Notes: generated by a model from the sequence alone, not told the origin. Positions 26,591 through 35,601 are shown, counted from the stretch's first letter. The stretch is DNA of 64,000 nt from Phytoactinopolyspora mesophila (GCF_010122465.1 NZ_WLZY01000002.1:137076-201075); one strand, 5' to 3'. Numbers and translations: made by a program.

Positions 26591-29308
26591 GTGCGACATC
26601 GACCGCCGAGGGTGAGGCCGCGCGTGTTGGCTAGCCGTGTCCGTGGACCCTTCCGCCGGGAGCGGATATTCGCGCTCGTATCTGTTGTTCTCGTTGTTGG
26701 CTTACTGGGGGCCACGCTTGCGCGCGAGCAGGTTGAAGCGCGTGTCGAGGCACTGCTGGACGAGAACTGGCGCGGTGCATACGACATCCTGGTGACGTCG
26801 GCGGAGAACGATTTCGGTGGAGACACGGACGGTTTCGTCGAGGCGAATTTTGTGTCCATGGCGGGCGAAAGTGCGATCGCGGCAGACGACCTCGAGTCAA
26901 TCCGCGCGATCGATGGAGTCGAGGTGGCGGCTCCAATCGGATTCGTCGGTTTACTGCGCGGCGTCTCAACGACGCCGACCCTCGAGGTCGCCGATGACCC
27001 CGCGGCTGGAGTGAGCGACATCGAGGACGGGGCGTTGCTTGCGCGCATCACCTCAACCCTCGTGCGTGATGAGCCGGGCGGGACAGTGGAGGTCTCGCGC
27101 TCGCGGGGTCATGTTTACTTGAGTGCTCGGGAGGATGTCGGTGAACCGGGCCAGGCTGATTACCTCGAATCGGCAGCAGGCGAGCCGCACGGCTTCAGCC
27201 CGATGATCACTGACAAAGGCTATCTTGTGCCGCTGGGGATGCTGCCAGAGTTCGGCTCGGGTGTGATTGCCGTCGATGCCGAGGCTGAGCAACAACTGCT
27301 TGGTGGCGCCGAGTTCCTCGACGCGCTGCGGAGCGTGCCGGAGAATCGAACGGCGGGTGCGGCCGAAGAGATACTCGAAAGCATCGACGCGGATAGGTAT
27401 CTCGTGCAATCGCTGGACATCCGTGTGGCAATGGACGATCCGGAGCTGAGCGGCCAGGATGTTGTTCCGCTGGTGGTCAACAGCAGTCCCCTTGGCGCCG
27501 CTTCGGCGTTGCGGATCGAAGTCGAAATCGAACTGGCGGAAGATGCGGCACTCGAGTCGCCCCCAGGCTCTGGCAGACTCAGGGAGCTGACTGAGGACTC
27601 GGCATTCAGTGCGTGGCGGGCTTGGTCAGAGGACGTCAGTGATCTCGTCGTGCCGTTCTCCACCCCGACGTTGAGCTTTACCTGGCCGGAGAGCGTGAAC
27701 GCCGACCCTGAAGAGTGGGCGGCGTCAGCTCCGGCGACACAGCTCCAGCCGGCGCTGGTCGGGAGACCGGCCTATAGGGCCCATGAAGTACCGGAGCCCT
27801 TGGACCAGACGCCGGGCTTTGTGGTGGAGCCTCAGGGCGCCGTCGGCCCCGACGGCTTGATCGATCGCCAATCCGAGCACGGAATCGACTCGGATGTCGG
27901 GCTGAGCCAGGCATATCGGCTGCCCCGAGAGGTGGATGGCGACGGATTCGACGGTGCTTTTCCCGGGCCGGTCGGTACGTTCTCCGAAGACGACCTCGTA
28001 GTCGACGACACGAGCGTGTCATATGTCCCTATGGGCGCCTACGACCCAGCGCGGACGAGGCTCATCAAGGGACCGGACGGTGACGCCGCCGACCAGCAAG
28101 TCGTGGCGAATCTGTCAGGGCTTGATTTCATCACCGGCCAGCCGGGAGCTTTCACCGATCTCGAGGGTGGTGCGGCCTTGCGCGGACATACACCCATCGA
28201 TGCCATCCGAGTCCGGGTAGGTAATGTCGATGGCTACACCGCTGCGGCGTACGCGGAGGTCACGGATGTCGCAGCGCAGATTACCGAGCTCGGGCTCACA
28301 GCCACGGTAGTTGCCGGCTCGTCGCCCCAGCCCGTGGCGATCTACGTGCCCGATTACCACGTCGATGGCGACGGCGCGGCTGTCAGTGATCTTGGTTGGG
28401 TGACCCAGGACTGGACCACTCTGGGCGCGACGATCTCGGTTCGCGATGCCATGACCGGAATTCAACGCTGGCTCCTGTTCGTAGGGCTTGGTGCGGCCAT
28501 GGCCGCTGCGCTGATCGCCGCTCTGCTCACTGCTCATTCCCGGCGCCGCGAAGTCGGCGTCTTGCAGGCCGTCGGGTGGTCCGACGCGCAGATCAGGCGC
28601 AAGCTCCTCACCCGGCTGGGTCCGGGGGTCGCCCTTGTCCTGACGGGGAGTCTGGTCACGTTCATGTCGCGGGGAGGCGATGGCGCGGTGCGTGTCTCAG
28701 CCGTCAGCGTGGCCATCGCGGCTGTTCTGGCTCTGTTCGTCAGTGTCCGCTTCTCGTTCTCGTTGCGGCTATGGCGTCGGGGGTGGCGCAGCCGGCCGCT
28801 CATGAGCGCGGCCGATCTCGCGTTGAGACGGGTGCTTCGAGCGCCGTTCGCCACAAGCGCCCAGCTGACGGGTTTCGCCGTGCTTGGAGCAAGCGCTGCC
28901 GGTGTTGTCGGTGCCTTCGTAGCTGCTCGTCATCGTGCCGGAGCCACTCGACTCGCCGGTGCGGTGCTCGATGAAACGCTGTTGGGGTCGGTCCTCTTGG
29001 GGGCTGTCGGGTGTTTCAGCGCAGGCTGCATGGCCGTCTTGGCGCGCCGCAGCCTGGTGGACTCCCGGTCCGCTGATCAAGATGTTCTCGAACGGATCGG
29101 CATATCGCGGGCGAGCATCAGGGCCGTGGATACGTGGGAGAACGTGATCATCGGCGGTGCGGCTGTGATCGTCACAACGGCCGTGGCCATCGGCGTCTCC
29201 GCGGCCACAGCCGTCGGGTTTGGCGGGCCCCTGGCCGCGGCCGCCGTTGTAGCTGCCGTGTTGGCCTTGATGTCGTCCCCGGTAGGGCAAGCGAGAGGTG
29301 GAAGATGA
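26591..29308 (+). CDS. FtsX-type ABC transporter permease with very large ectodomain
   Basis: About 905 residues. TM1 at ~27-47 (IFALVSVVLVVGLLGATL) is followed by an acidic extracytoplasmic domain of about 570 residues, then a FtsX/MacB-type core (VRDAMTGIQRWLLFVGLGAA, AAALIAALLTAHSRRREVGV, LQAVGWSDAQIRRKLLTRLG) and at least five more hydrophobic segments. Start is uncertain: GTG at 26591, 26612 or 26624, the last having GAGGGTGAGG upstream. Its stop overlaps the start of the ATPase gene (ATGA), so they form one transporter. FtsX-type systems act as mechanotransmitters or move lipoproteins and peptides from the outer leaflet. Adjacency to the secreted-protein genes suggests these as substrates or as a toxin to be resisted. 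Confidence 0.85.
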   Translation: MRHRPPRVRPRVLASRVRGPFRRERIFALVSVVLVVGLLGATLAREQVEARVEALLDENWRGAYDILVTSAENDFGGDTDGFVEANFVSMAGESAIAADDLESIRAIDGVEVAAPIGFVGLLRGVSTTPTLEVADDPAAGVSDIEDGALLARITSTLVRDEPGGTVEVSRSRGHVYLSAREDVGEPGQADYLESAAGEPHGFSPMITDKGYLVPLGMLPEFGSGVIAVDAEAEQQLLGGAEFLDALRSVPENRTAGAAEEILESIDADRYLVQSLDIRVAMDDPELSGQDVVPLVVNSSPLGAASALRIEVEIELAEDAALESPPGSGRLRELTEDSAFSAWRAWSEDVSDLVVPFSTPTLSFTWPESVNADPEEWAASAPATQLQPALVGRPAYRAHEVPEPLDQTPGFVVEPQGAVGPDGLIDRQSEHGIDSDVGLSQAYRLPREVDGDGFDGAFPGPVGTFSEDDLVVDDTSVSYVPMGAYDPARTRLIKGPDGDAADQQVVANLSGLDFITGQPGAFTDLEGGAALRGHTPIDAIRVRVGNVDGYTAAAYAEVTDVAAQITELGLTATVVAGSSPQPVAIYVPDYHVDGDGAAVSDLGWVTQDWTTLGATISVRDAMTGIQRWLLFVGLGAAMAAALIAALLTAHSRRREVGVLQAVGWSDAQIRRKLLTRLGPGVALVLTGSLVTFMSRGGDGAVRVSAVSVAIAAVLALFVSVRFSFSLRLWRRGWRSRPLMSAADLALRRVLRAPFATSAQLTGFAVLGASAAGVVGAFVAARHRAGATRLAGAVLDETLLGSVLLGAVGCFSAGCMAVLARRSLVDSRSADQDVLERIGISRASIRAVDTWENVIIGGAAVIVTTAVAIGVSAATAVGFGGPLAAAAVVAAVLALMSSPVGQARGGR

Positions 29309-30030
29309 ACCGGAGCGCGCGGGTGTCCAGTCGGGTCGATACGGCTGAAGGCAGGCGGGTCCGAACCGTCCCAGACATAGTGGCCGAACGGCTCACCATC
29401 GATTTCCGTGGAGCTGACGGGGCGAAGGTCACCATCGCTGAGGATCTCAGCTTCTCGTTGGGCGCTGGAGACGTCTGTTGCCTGCTCGGGCGGAGCGGTT
29501 CTGGAAAGACGAGTCTGCTTCGAGTCGCGGCCGCCATGGCCGCACCAGTCAGCGGCAGGGTGACCTGGTGGGGAGCCGATATCCAGAAGATGGGCGACGA
29601 CGAGCGCCGCATGATGCGCCGGACCAGAATCGGCTACATGGATCAAGCAGCGTCCATGGTGCGCGATCTGACTGTGCTCGAGAACGTGCTGATTCCTGTG
29701 ATGCCGGAGGGCCGGGCGGCCGTTGCCGCCCGGCTGGGAGCGGCGCGAGACTTGTTGGAAGGGTTCGCGTTGGGCGGCCATCTCGATGCCACCACCGCGA
29801 CGTTGTCAAGCGGAGAACGTCAACGCGTATGTCTGGCCCGTGCCATGATCAACGACCCTTCGGTGCTGATCTTGGATGAGCCGACCGCCAGTTTGGACCG
29901 AGGCCTCGCCGATTTGGTGATCGATATGTTGACCGAACATGCCTCGGCGGGCGGTGCGGTACTCGTCGCTAGCCACGACCCACATGTCGCGGAGTCCGCC
30001 ACGTCGGTCATCAGGCTCGAAACTGACTGA
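29305..30030 (+). CDS. ABC transporter ATP-binding protein (LolD/MacB type)
   Basis: 241 residues: Walker A LLGRSGSGKTSLL, Q-loop GYMDQAASMVRDLTVLENV, signature TLSSGERQRVCLARAM, Walker B VLILDEPTASLDRG and switch His in VLVASHDPHV. This is the LolD/MacB subclass that pairs with FtsX-type permeases. ATG 29305 overlaps the permease stop by 4 bases. The open frame reaches further upstream but lies inside the permease gene. Confidence 0.93.
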   Translation: MNRSARVSSRVDTAEGRRVRTVPDIVAERLTIDFRGADGAKVTIAEDLSFSLGAGDVCCLLGRSGSGKTSLLRVAAAMAAPVSGRVTWWGADIQKMGDDERRMMRRTRIGYMDQAASMVRDLTVLENVLIPVMPEGRAAVAARLGAARDLLEGFALGGHLDATTATLSSGERQRVCLARAMINDPSVLILDEPTASLDRGLADLVIDMLTEHASAGGAVLVASHDPHVAESATSVIRLETD

Positions 30031-30083
30031 CGTCCGGCATCGTGGGCTGGCTGCGAGGCGCTTCAGAACCGCCCCGCGACCGC

Positions 30084-30443
30084 TCAGGGGCTCGTCTCCG
30101 CCTCGGCGCTCTGGTCGAAGATGTGCACGACGTTCCCGGACGGGTCGACAAACGACGTCGACTTGCCGCCGGGCATATCGAAGGCCTCGCCGAGCCAGTG
30201 AATATCTGGGTGCTCCTTCATGAACGCCTGTACGTCCTTGACCGCGAAGAACGGCCCGGATGACCACCGCTTGTCACTATCCGGCCGGACGTCCAGCATC
30301 AGCTGGACCGATGTGCCCGGTAGCTCGAATGCGACGGTGCCCTCGCCCTCGCGCCATGCTTCGTCGAGACCCAGGACGTCGCGGTAGAAGGCGAGTGCGG
30401 CTGGGAGGTCGGTCACGGACTGGTAGATGAATGTCAGCTCCAT
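30084..30443 (-). CDS. VOC-fold protein (glyoxalase/bleomycin resistance type)
   Basis: 119 residues with the two beta-alpha-beta-beta-beta modules of the vicinal oxygen chelate fold: YQSVTDLPAALAFYRDVLGL at the start and SFVDPSGNVVHIFDQ at the end. Family members range from glyoxalases to drug-binding proteins; the ligand cannot be predicted. It is divergent from a TetR regulator, with a palindrome between them that is a probable operator. Confidence 0.88.
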   Translation of the reverse strand: MELTFIYQSVTDLPAALAFYRDVLGLDEAWREGEGTVAFELPGTSVQLMLDVRPDSDKRWSSGPFFAVKDVQAFMKEHPDIHWLGEAFDMPGGKSTSFVDPSGNVVHIFDQSAEAETSP

Positions 30444-30466
30444 GACCTGACCATAATCAGATTACG

Positions 30467-30488
30467 GCATAACGTCAATGGGTTATGC
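30467..30488. promoter_or_regulatory. candidate TetR operator between VOC gene and regulator
   Basis: GCATAAC (30467-30473) and GTTATGC (30482-30488) form a perfect inverted repeat with an 8-base centre, in the 53-base gap between divergent genes. It lies 9 bases before the tetR-type start. Position and symmetry fit an autorepressed TetR-family site controlling both genes. Confidence 0.6.
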
Positions 30489-30496
30489 TCTTGGGT

Positions 30497-31006
30497 ATGC
30501 GTGAGTGGATTCCGGTTCCGGGCTCGGCCAAGGCGCGTTTGGTCGAGTCGGCGCTGCATCATTTCGAGCGGTTCGGCTTCGAGACGGCCAGCGTCGGGGA
30601 GCTGGCGGCCAAGGCAGGTGTCACCACCGGATCGCTGTATCACCATTTCGGTTCGAAACTCGGCCTGTACCTGACTGTCCGAGACGACGTCGAGCGTCGC
30701 ATCGGCGATCGGATGGAGGGTGCTGCCGAAAGCGCCGGAGGCACCGGCCGCCCGGCTGTGCGGGCTGCGTTGACCGTCGCGTTCGACGCCGCCGTCCGGT
30801 TCGACGTGTGCCGCCTGGTGGGCGAGCCGCCGGTGGCGGAGCGCCCGGACCGTGTCGAGCTGACGGTGCGTGGGTTGCTTCCGGACCGAGCTGGACCCAC
30901 CGCGCTGGTGCTGGCGGCTGCTTGGCGGACAGCGTTGCTGAGTGTCGCCGACGGCGCCACGTCTACCTCGGCACGTGAGGCACTCGAGTTTGTGCTGGCC
31001 GACTAG
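30497..31006 (+). CDS. TetR-family regulator
   Basis: 169 residues from ATG 30497. N-terminal helix-turn-helix LVESALHHFERFGFETASVG and ELAAKAGVTTGSLYHHFGSK, with GLYLTVRDDV following; the C-terminal ligand domain is family-specific. I reject ATG 30485 as start because it lies within the palindrome and has no ribosome site; 30497 also lacks a strong site, so it may be leaderless. Likely represses itself and the divergent VOC gene. Confidence 0.88.
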   Translation: MREWIPVPGSAKARLVESALHHFERFGFETASVGELAAKAGVTTGSLYHHFGSKLGLYLTVRDDVERRIGDRMEGAAESAGGTGRPAVRAALTVAFDAAVRFDVCRLVGEPPVAERPDRVELTVRGLLPDRAGPTALVLAAAWRTALLSVADGATSTSAREALEFVLAD

Positions 31007-31140
31007 GGGCCTTCGGTGCGAGGGCACATCCTAAGTCTTGACGAACCAATATTCTACCGGTCAAGGGGTAGAAAGGTTGGGCGAATCACGGCAGACTAGG
31101 ACACGGCCTGGTGAGGCACGATCCCCCGGAGGTGGTGCCG

Positions 31141-32193
31141 GTGGCGTTCACGACCACGGTGCGTACAGCCTTTCCACACCAGAGAAAGCCCCTGGACGAG
31201 CAACACCAAGCGGCGCATCGACGAGCCTCGGCCGACGTTGACGGTGTCGTGATCAAAACAGTCGCCGAGGATGCTGGGGTTACAGCGGGCGGCCCTGATC
31301 TGGTGCGACGGTATCTCGACGAAATCGGCCGGGTGCCACTTCTGTCAGCAGTTGAAGAGGTTTCGCTGGCGCGTGCTATTGAGGCAGGTGTGCTAGCCGA
31401 GGAACGTATAGCGCGTTCCGGGCCAGCGGATCCCGACTACGACGATCTCGTCGAACTCGTGTACATCGGCCGAGCCGCGAAGCGGCGGCTGATCGAGTCG
31501 AACCTGCGGCTGGTGGTGTCGGTGGCGCGGCGGTATGCCCGACGCGGACTGTCGCTGCTGGATCTCGTGCAGGAGGGCAATGTCGGCCTCATGCGGGCGG
31601 TCGAACGGTTCGACTTCACCCGCGGCTTCAAATTCTCCACCTATGCCACGTGGTGGATCCGGCAAGCGATCGGGCGAGCCCTGGCGGAGCAGAGCCGGAC
31701 CATCCGGTTGCCCATCCACGTCGTCGACGAGCTGAACCGCATCCTTCGTGCGCGCCGGTCGATCGCCCAGTCTCAGGCTCGCGAGCCCACGTGTGACGAG
31801 GTTGCGCAGCTGGCAGGTGTGAGTGCTGAACGCGTCGCCGAACTGCTGGCCTTTGTCGACGAGCCGCTTAGTTTGCAGACGCCGGTGGGTGAGCGTTCCG
31901 AGCAGTCCTTCGGTGAACTGGTCGAGGACACCGACGAGCTCGCTCCCAGCGAGATCGTGGCGCAAGCCATGCTTCGAGACCAGGTCAGCTCAGTGCTCAG
32001 TTGCCTGACCGAACGCGAACGCTGGGTGGTGCGGTTGCGTTTCGGGCTTGACGACGGCCGTACTCGCACCCTCGAGGAGGTCGGCCGGGTGCTGGGTGTC
32101 ACCCGGGAACGTATCCGGCAGATCGAACGACGCACACTGAGCAAACTGCGCCGCGACGAAAGCACCGTCGAGCTCCGGGAGTATTTGCGTTAG
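31141..32193 (+). CDS. RNA polymerase sigma-70 factor, group 2 (HrdB/SigB-like)
   Basis: 350 residues, primary-like sigma factor without the long acidic N-terminus of the housekeeping factor. Region 1.2 is PDLVRRYLDEIGRVPLLSAV; region 2 has NLRLVVSVARRYARRGLSLL, DLVQEGNVGLMRAVERFDF and KFSTYATWWIRQAIGRAL; region 3 is RLPIHVVDELNRI; region 4 is RTLEEVGRVLGVTRERIRQI. Start GTG 31141 follows GGAGGTGG; an earlier start at 31111 lacks this. Group 2 factors serve stress or stationary phase. It stands alone with its own ~130-base upstream region; no anti-sigma gene is visible. Confidence 0.92.
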   Translation: MAFTTTVRTAFPHQRKPLDEQHQAAHRRASADVDGVVIKTVAEDAGVTAGGPDLVRRYLDEIGRVPLLSAVEEVSLARAIEAGVLAEERIARSGPADPDYDDLVELVYIGRAAKRRLIESNLRLVVSVARRYARRGLSLLDLVQEGNVGLMRAVERFDFTRGFKFSTYATWWIRQAIGRALAEQSRTIRLPIHVVDELNRILRARRSIAQSQAREPTCDEVAQLAGVSAERVAELLAFVDEPLSLQTPVGERSEQSFGELVEDTDELAPSEIVAQAMLRDQVSSVLSCLTERERWVVRLRFGLDDGRTRTLEEVGRVLGVTRERIRQIERRTLSKLRRDESTVELREYLR

Positions 32194-32344
32194 TGCCGCG
32201 CTGAGGCAGGGGCTGGCGCCGGTAACGGCGACCGGAGCCTCTGTCTCCGGACGTTACTGGTCCGCGACGCTAGACACCCGCGGCCGTGGCTGAACGCTGG
32301 AGGGCACACTGCCCTGAGTATTCGCGTACTCATAGGGTGGTGAT

Positions 32345-32818
32345 GTGCTGTTCAAAAGGACGTCAGGCGCCGATGTGCAAGGTCTCGAACAAGGTGAGCG
32401 GGTACTGGCTACCGCGGAGGGCCCGGACGGGCGGCTCGCGGCTACCGACCGGCGCCTGCTGTGGCCCGGCGGGTCGATCTACTGGCACGAGGTAGACCGG
32501 GCGACGTGGAAAAGCGACGAGAACGAGTTCGACGTGACCCCCGTGGCGACCTCTGACCACGCCAAGCGGTACCGGATCCCGCTGTCGGAGCCCGGCCGGT
32601 TGGTGGATGTGGTCCGGGAACAGGTGATCGCCAGTGTGGTGATCACCCGGCATGTCCCTCTGGACGGCCGGCGAGGCGTCCGGGTTACCGGCCGCCGCAA
32701 GGCCGATCGCAGTCTGGTGTGGCATGCCGTGCTCGACGCAGGTGTCGACGTCGAAGCGCCACAGATTCGCGAACGACTCGATGCCGCGGTCGCGCAGGTG
32801 CGCAGCGAGATCGAGTAA
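32345..32818 (+). CDS. conserved hypothetical protein (PH-like composition)
   Basis: 157 residues from GTG 32345. Opens LFKRTSGADVQGLEQGERVL, ATAEGPDGRLAATDRRLLWP, and has a WHEVDRATWKSD segment: a beta-rich N-terminal region that recalls small PH-like actinobacterial proteins annotated only as hypothetical. The C-terminal part (APQIRERLDAAVAQVRSEI) is helical. No signal peptide or membrane segment. Role unknown; convergent with a TreT-like gene. Confidence 0.75.
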   Translation: MLFKRTSGADVQGLEQGERVLATAEGPDGRLAATDRRLLWPGGSIYWHEVDRATWKSDENEFDVTPVATSDHAKRYRIPLSEPGRLVDVVREQVIASVVITRHVPLDGRRGVRVTGRRKADRSLVWHAVLDAGVDVEAPQIRERLDAAVAQVRSEIE

Positions 32819-32833
32819 CCGGGCCGAGCCCGG
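32819..32833. terminator. short hairpin between convergent genes
   Basis: CCGGGC-CGA-GCCCGG: a 6-base GC stem with a 3-base loop directly after the stop at 32818 and 8 bases before the end of the opposing gene. No U-tract. Confidence 0.5.
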
Positions 32834-32840
32834 CGAGGCG

Positions 32841-34310
32841 TCAATCGTTCACGGTGTCGGCGATCAGTTCCAGCCACCGGCGGATCTGGGTGAAGATCAG
32901 GAAGTCGTTGTGGACCCGCTGCTGAGCGCTGTGCCCGAGCGCTTCGCGCCGTTTCTGGTCGCCCAGCAGCATGCGGAGCACGTCGGCCACGTCGCCCGGC
33001 GCCTCCGGATCCCGGATCAGGTAGCCGTTGAGCCCGTCGCGAATCTGCTGGCGCAGCCCGGCGGCACGAGTTCCGACCGTGGCGAGCCGTTTCCACATCG
33101 CTTCGGTGGCGGTCAGCCCGAAACCTTCGCGCAGCGAGTTCTGAACGACGATGTCGGAACACCGGTGCAACGCGTTCACGATCAGTGCGTTCTCCTTGGG
33201 TGAAGCCATCGGAATCGAGATGATCGCGATGTCGTCCTGCAACTCGGCGGGCAGCTTCAGGTAGGCGTCACAGATTTCCCCCAAGACTTCCTGGGCTTCC
33301 GGATCGTCCTGAATGGAATCTGGATCAGGTCCGGCCAGTACGAGGCGGGTCAGGTCCAGGATGCGTTGCGGCAGATCGTCGTCGTCGAGGTCACCGGGCA
33401 AGCCGGCCTTGAGTTCGGCGAAGCCGTTGAGCAGCGGCACGTAACCCTTGAGCCGGTCCCACCGCGAGATCTGGGTCACTATTGGCCGGAACAGCAGACC
33501 GAAGTCCTCCGGTTGAGTGGCCGGCTCCCACGTTCCGTCGCGCTGGAACCGGCGGGCGGGGGCTGAGAACTCGGCGCCGGGCGTTGGGTGGGTGGGCTCC
33601 ACCAGTTCCGCGGCCGAGAGGATTCCGACCAGCTTGTGCACGTCGAGTTCACGATTCTTGTGACTCAGCGGATCGATGGCCGGATGGATGATCGTCGACT
33701 TCCTGGACAGGCAATCCGGGATGTACTCCGGCGCGGAGAAGACGGCGTGGTCGTACGGCTCCGCGTAGGTGCACAGGAACTGCCAGGCGGCCTCGGTCTC
33801 GGGTGTCTGTTCGTCGAGCCCGATGTGACAGCGCCAGATCGCGACGACGTCATGCGTCTGGCGGAGGAACGCGCCCGCCGCCATGGGCTGCGGATCGTGA
33901 ATGACGAGCACGTCGCCGGGGGAAAGGTACTCGGCGATTTCGTCGGCGGTTTGCCGGTTCACCTTCTCGTACAGTTCACGCTCCGCGTCGCCGAGTGTGG
34001 GGTCGCCTTGCCCTTGGACCAGGTTGTGCAGCCGTTTGGTGAGGCGGAAAAACTCGTCGTCGTCGGTGTCGAGCACCAGCCACCGGGTGTCGAGGCCGAG
34101 TTCGGACATGAGAGTCACCATGGGCGGCAGTAGTTCGGCGACGCCGCCGCCATGGGCGGTGCTGTTGACCATCCAGACCCGGCGTCCTTCAAACAGTGGA
34201 CCAAGTGTGCGCGCCTCTCGCTGGAGGTCGCGGACGGCCGTGCTGAGGTGCGTGAAAACCTCGTAGTCGTCGAGCCCGAGGTGGTGCTGTGGTTCGATCA
34301 ACCGGACCAT
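32841..34310 (-). CDS. GT4 glycosyltransferase, TreT-like trehalose synthase
   Basis: 489 residues. The start MVNSTAHGGGVAELLPPMV near residue 47 is typical of TreT-type enzymes, which join ADP- or UDP-glucose to glucose to make trehalose, and WRCHIGLDEQTPE is also typical of that group. The GT4 nucleotide-sugar segment is VQNSLREGFGLTATEAMWK near the C-terminus, with VTQISRWDRLKG before it. GAGGTGGGAC precedes the ATG. Cytosolic. Substrate assignment rests on resemblance only. Confidence 0.8.
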   Translation of the reverse strand: MVRLIEPQHHLGLDDYEVFTHLSTAVRDLQREARTLGPLFEGRRVWMVNSTAHGGGVAELLPPMVTLMSELGLDTRWLVLDTDDDEFFRLTKRLHNLVQGQGDPTLGDAERELYEKVNRQTADEIAEYLSPGDVLVIHDPQPMAAGAFLRQTHDVVAIWRCHIGLDEQTPETEAAWQFLCTYAEPYDHAVFSAPEYIPDCLSRKSTIIHPAIDPLSHKNRELDVHKLVGILSAAELVEPTHPTPGAEFSAPARRFQRDGTWEPATQPEDFGLLFRPIVTQISRWDRLKGYVPLLNGFAELKAGLPGDLDDDDLPQRILDLTRLVLAGPDPDSIQDDPEAQEVLGEICDAYLKLPAELQDDIAIISIPMASPKENALIVNALHRCSDIVVQNSLREGFGLTATEAMWKRLATVGTRAAGLRQQIRDGLNGYLIRDPEAPGDVADVLRMLLGDQKRREALGHSAQQRVHNDFLIFTQIRRWLELIADTVND

Positions 34311-34331
34311 GTCCCACCTCTACCCAAGAAC

Positions 34332-35531
34332 TCACGAAGCATCCACCGGCTTGGGGTGCCGTGCCGGATAGTCGTCGAGGGTGATGCCATCGGTCCTCGA
34401 GGCACTGGCCTTGAGCAGCATGTTCTTGACGAAGCCGGTGCGCATCAGCCGGTTGCGCATCCTGAGCCGGAATGGCGACGACGGCGCCAGAAACTGCCCG
34501 GCCCGGCGCCCGCCATCCTGGCAGCGGGTCGCGTAGCGGCGGAACTTCTCCTCGTACTGGACGAAGGCGCGGTGATGGTCGCCGCCGGCGTCGGCAAGCT
34601 CGCCCGCCAGGATGTAGGCGCCGACGATCGCTGAACCGGTGCCCATTCCGCCCAGGGTGGCGCCATGGGCGGCGTCGCCCAGCAGGGCGACGCGGCCGCG
34701 CGACCACGTCTCGATGTCCACCCGGCTGATGGAGTCGAAATACAGCTCAGGTGTGGTGTCCAGGCCGTCGAGGAGGGCGGGAACGTGCCAGCCCATGTCG
34801 GCGAACGTGGTGCGTAGGACCTGTTTCTGCGCTTCAGTGCCGAGGCGGTGGTCTTCGAGCTGCTGTGCGGCGAAGGCGAACAGGGTGCTGGCTCGAGAGG
34901 GGGTGCGGTGGTCGGCGGCTACGCTGGCGAGTTTCCCGGGAACGTTGCACATCAACGCCGTCGTCCCCACACCGATGTCGTTGGGAACGTCCCAGCCGGC
35001 CACGTAGTAGCCGAGAAAGCTGACGACATCCGGACGGCTGCCGAAGGTCAGCCGCCGGACGTTGGAACGCAGCCCGTCGGCGCCGATGACGAGGTCGAAG
35101 GTGCGAGGAGCGCCGTTCTCGAAGGTCACGCGGACGTCGTCGCCGGAGTCCTCCAGGGATGCGATGGAGTCACCGAATATGTACTCGGTCCGATGTTTGG
35201 TGTGTTCGTGGAGCACTGCCGACAGGTCGGCGCGGAGCACTTCCAGATCGCCGCCGGCGAACTCCGCGGGGAGATTGAAGCTCTCCCGGCCTGATTCGTC
35301 GATGAAGCTCATCGGGCTACCGCCGGTGTCCAGTCCGTTGAGTTCGTCCAGGATCCCCATGCGCTCCAGCACCGTGAGGTGGGTCGGGCCGCGGAAGTCC
35401 ACGGCATATCCGCCGCCGCGCAGCGTGCTTGCTCGCTCGACGACGGTGGTCGCGAAGCCGTAGCGGTTGAGCCAGTAGGCCGCTGCCGGCCCGGCAACGC
35501 TCGCGCCGGAGATCAAGATCCTTGTTGTCAT
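34332..35531 (-). CDS. FAD-dependent monooxygenase (PHBH/TetX class)
   Basis: 399 residues of the class A flavoprotein monooxygenase fold. It has the Rossmann motif ILISGASVAGPAAAYWLNRY, VVERASTLRGGGYAVDFRGP, the DG motif LVIGADGLRSNVRR, and the second FAD motif GRVALLGDAAHGATLGGMGT. These enzymes hydroxylate aromatic or polyketide-like compounds, some as resistance enzymes. It is divergent from a TetR-type regulator with two operator-like sites between them, so it is probably induced by its substrate or a related drug. Confidence 0.92.
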   Translation of the reverse strand: MTTRILISGASVAGPAAAYWLNRYGFATTVVERASTLRGGGYAVDFRGPTHLTVLERMGILDELNGLDTGGSPMSFIDESGRESFNLPAEFAGGDLEVLRADLSAVLHEHTKHRTEYIFGDSIASLEDSGDDVRVTFENGAPRTFDLVIGADGLRSNVRRLTFGSRPDVVSFLGYYVAGWDVPNDIGVGTTALMCNVPGKLASVAADHRTPSRASTLFAFAAQQLEDHRLGTEAQKQVLRTTFADMGWHVPALLDGLDTTPELYFDSISRVDIETWSRGRVALLGDAAHGATLGGMGTGSAIVGAYILAGELADAGGDHHRAFVQYEEKFRRYATRCQDGGRRAGQFLAPSSPFRLRMRNRLMRTGFVKNMLLKASASRTDGITLDDYPARHPKPVDAS

Positions 35532-35558
35532 GGGTCCACTTTCGTCGTCGGCACTAAC

Positions 35559-35601
35559 TGTGTCTCAGGGACACAATTATTATTTGTGTATCTTAGACGC
35601 A
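35559..35601. promoter_or_regulatory. two tandem operator-like sites in a divergent promoter
   Basis: TGTGTCTCAGGGACACA (35559-35575, perfect TGTGTC/GACACA repeat) and TGTGTATCTTAGACGCA (35585-35601, imperfect) match each other at 11-12 of 17 positions and are centred 26 bases apart. They lie in the 106-base gap between the monooxygenase and the TetR-type regulator. Confidence 0.65.

Noticed and set aside
26239-26634. Stand-alone gene in the second secreted-protein region
   Set aside because: The middle third only aligns to the paralogue; signal peptide and C-terminus lie in other frames, so it is one segment of a frameshifted pseudogene.
31141-32193. Housekeeping sigma factor (rpoD/hrdB)
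   Set aside because: Only about 350 residues and no long acidic N-terminal extension; better read as a group 2 factor.
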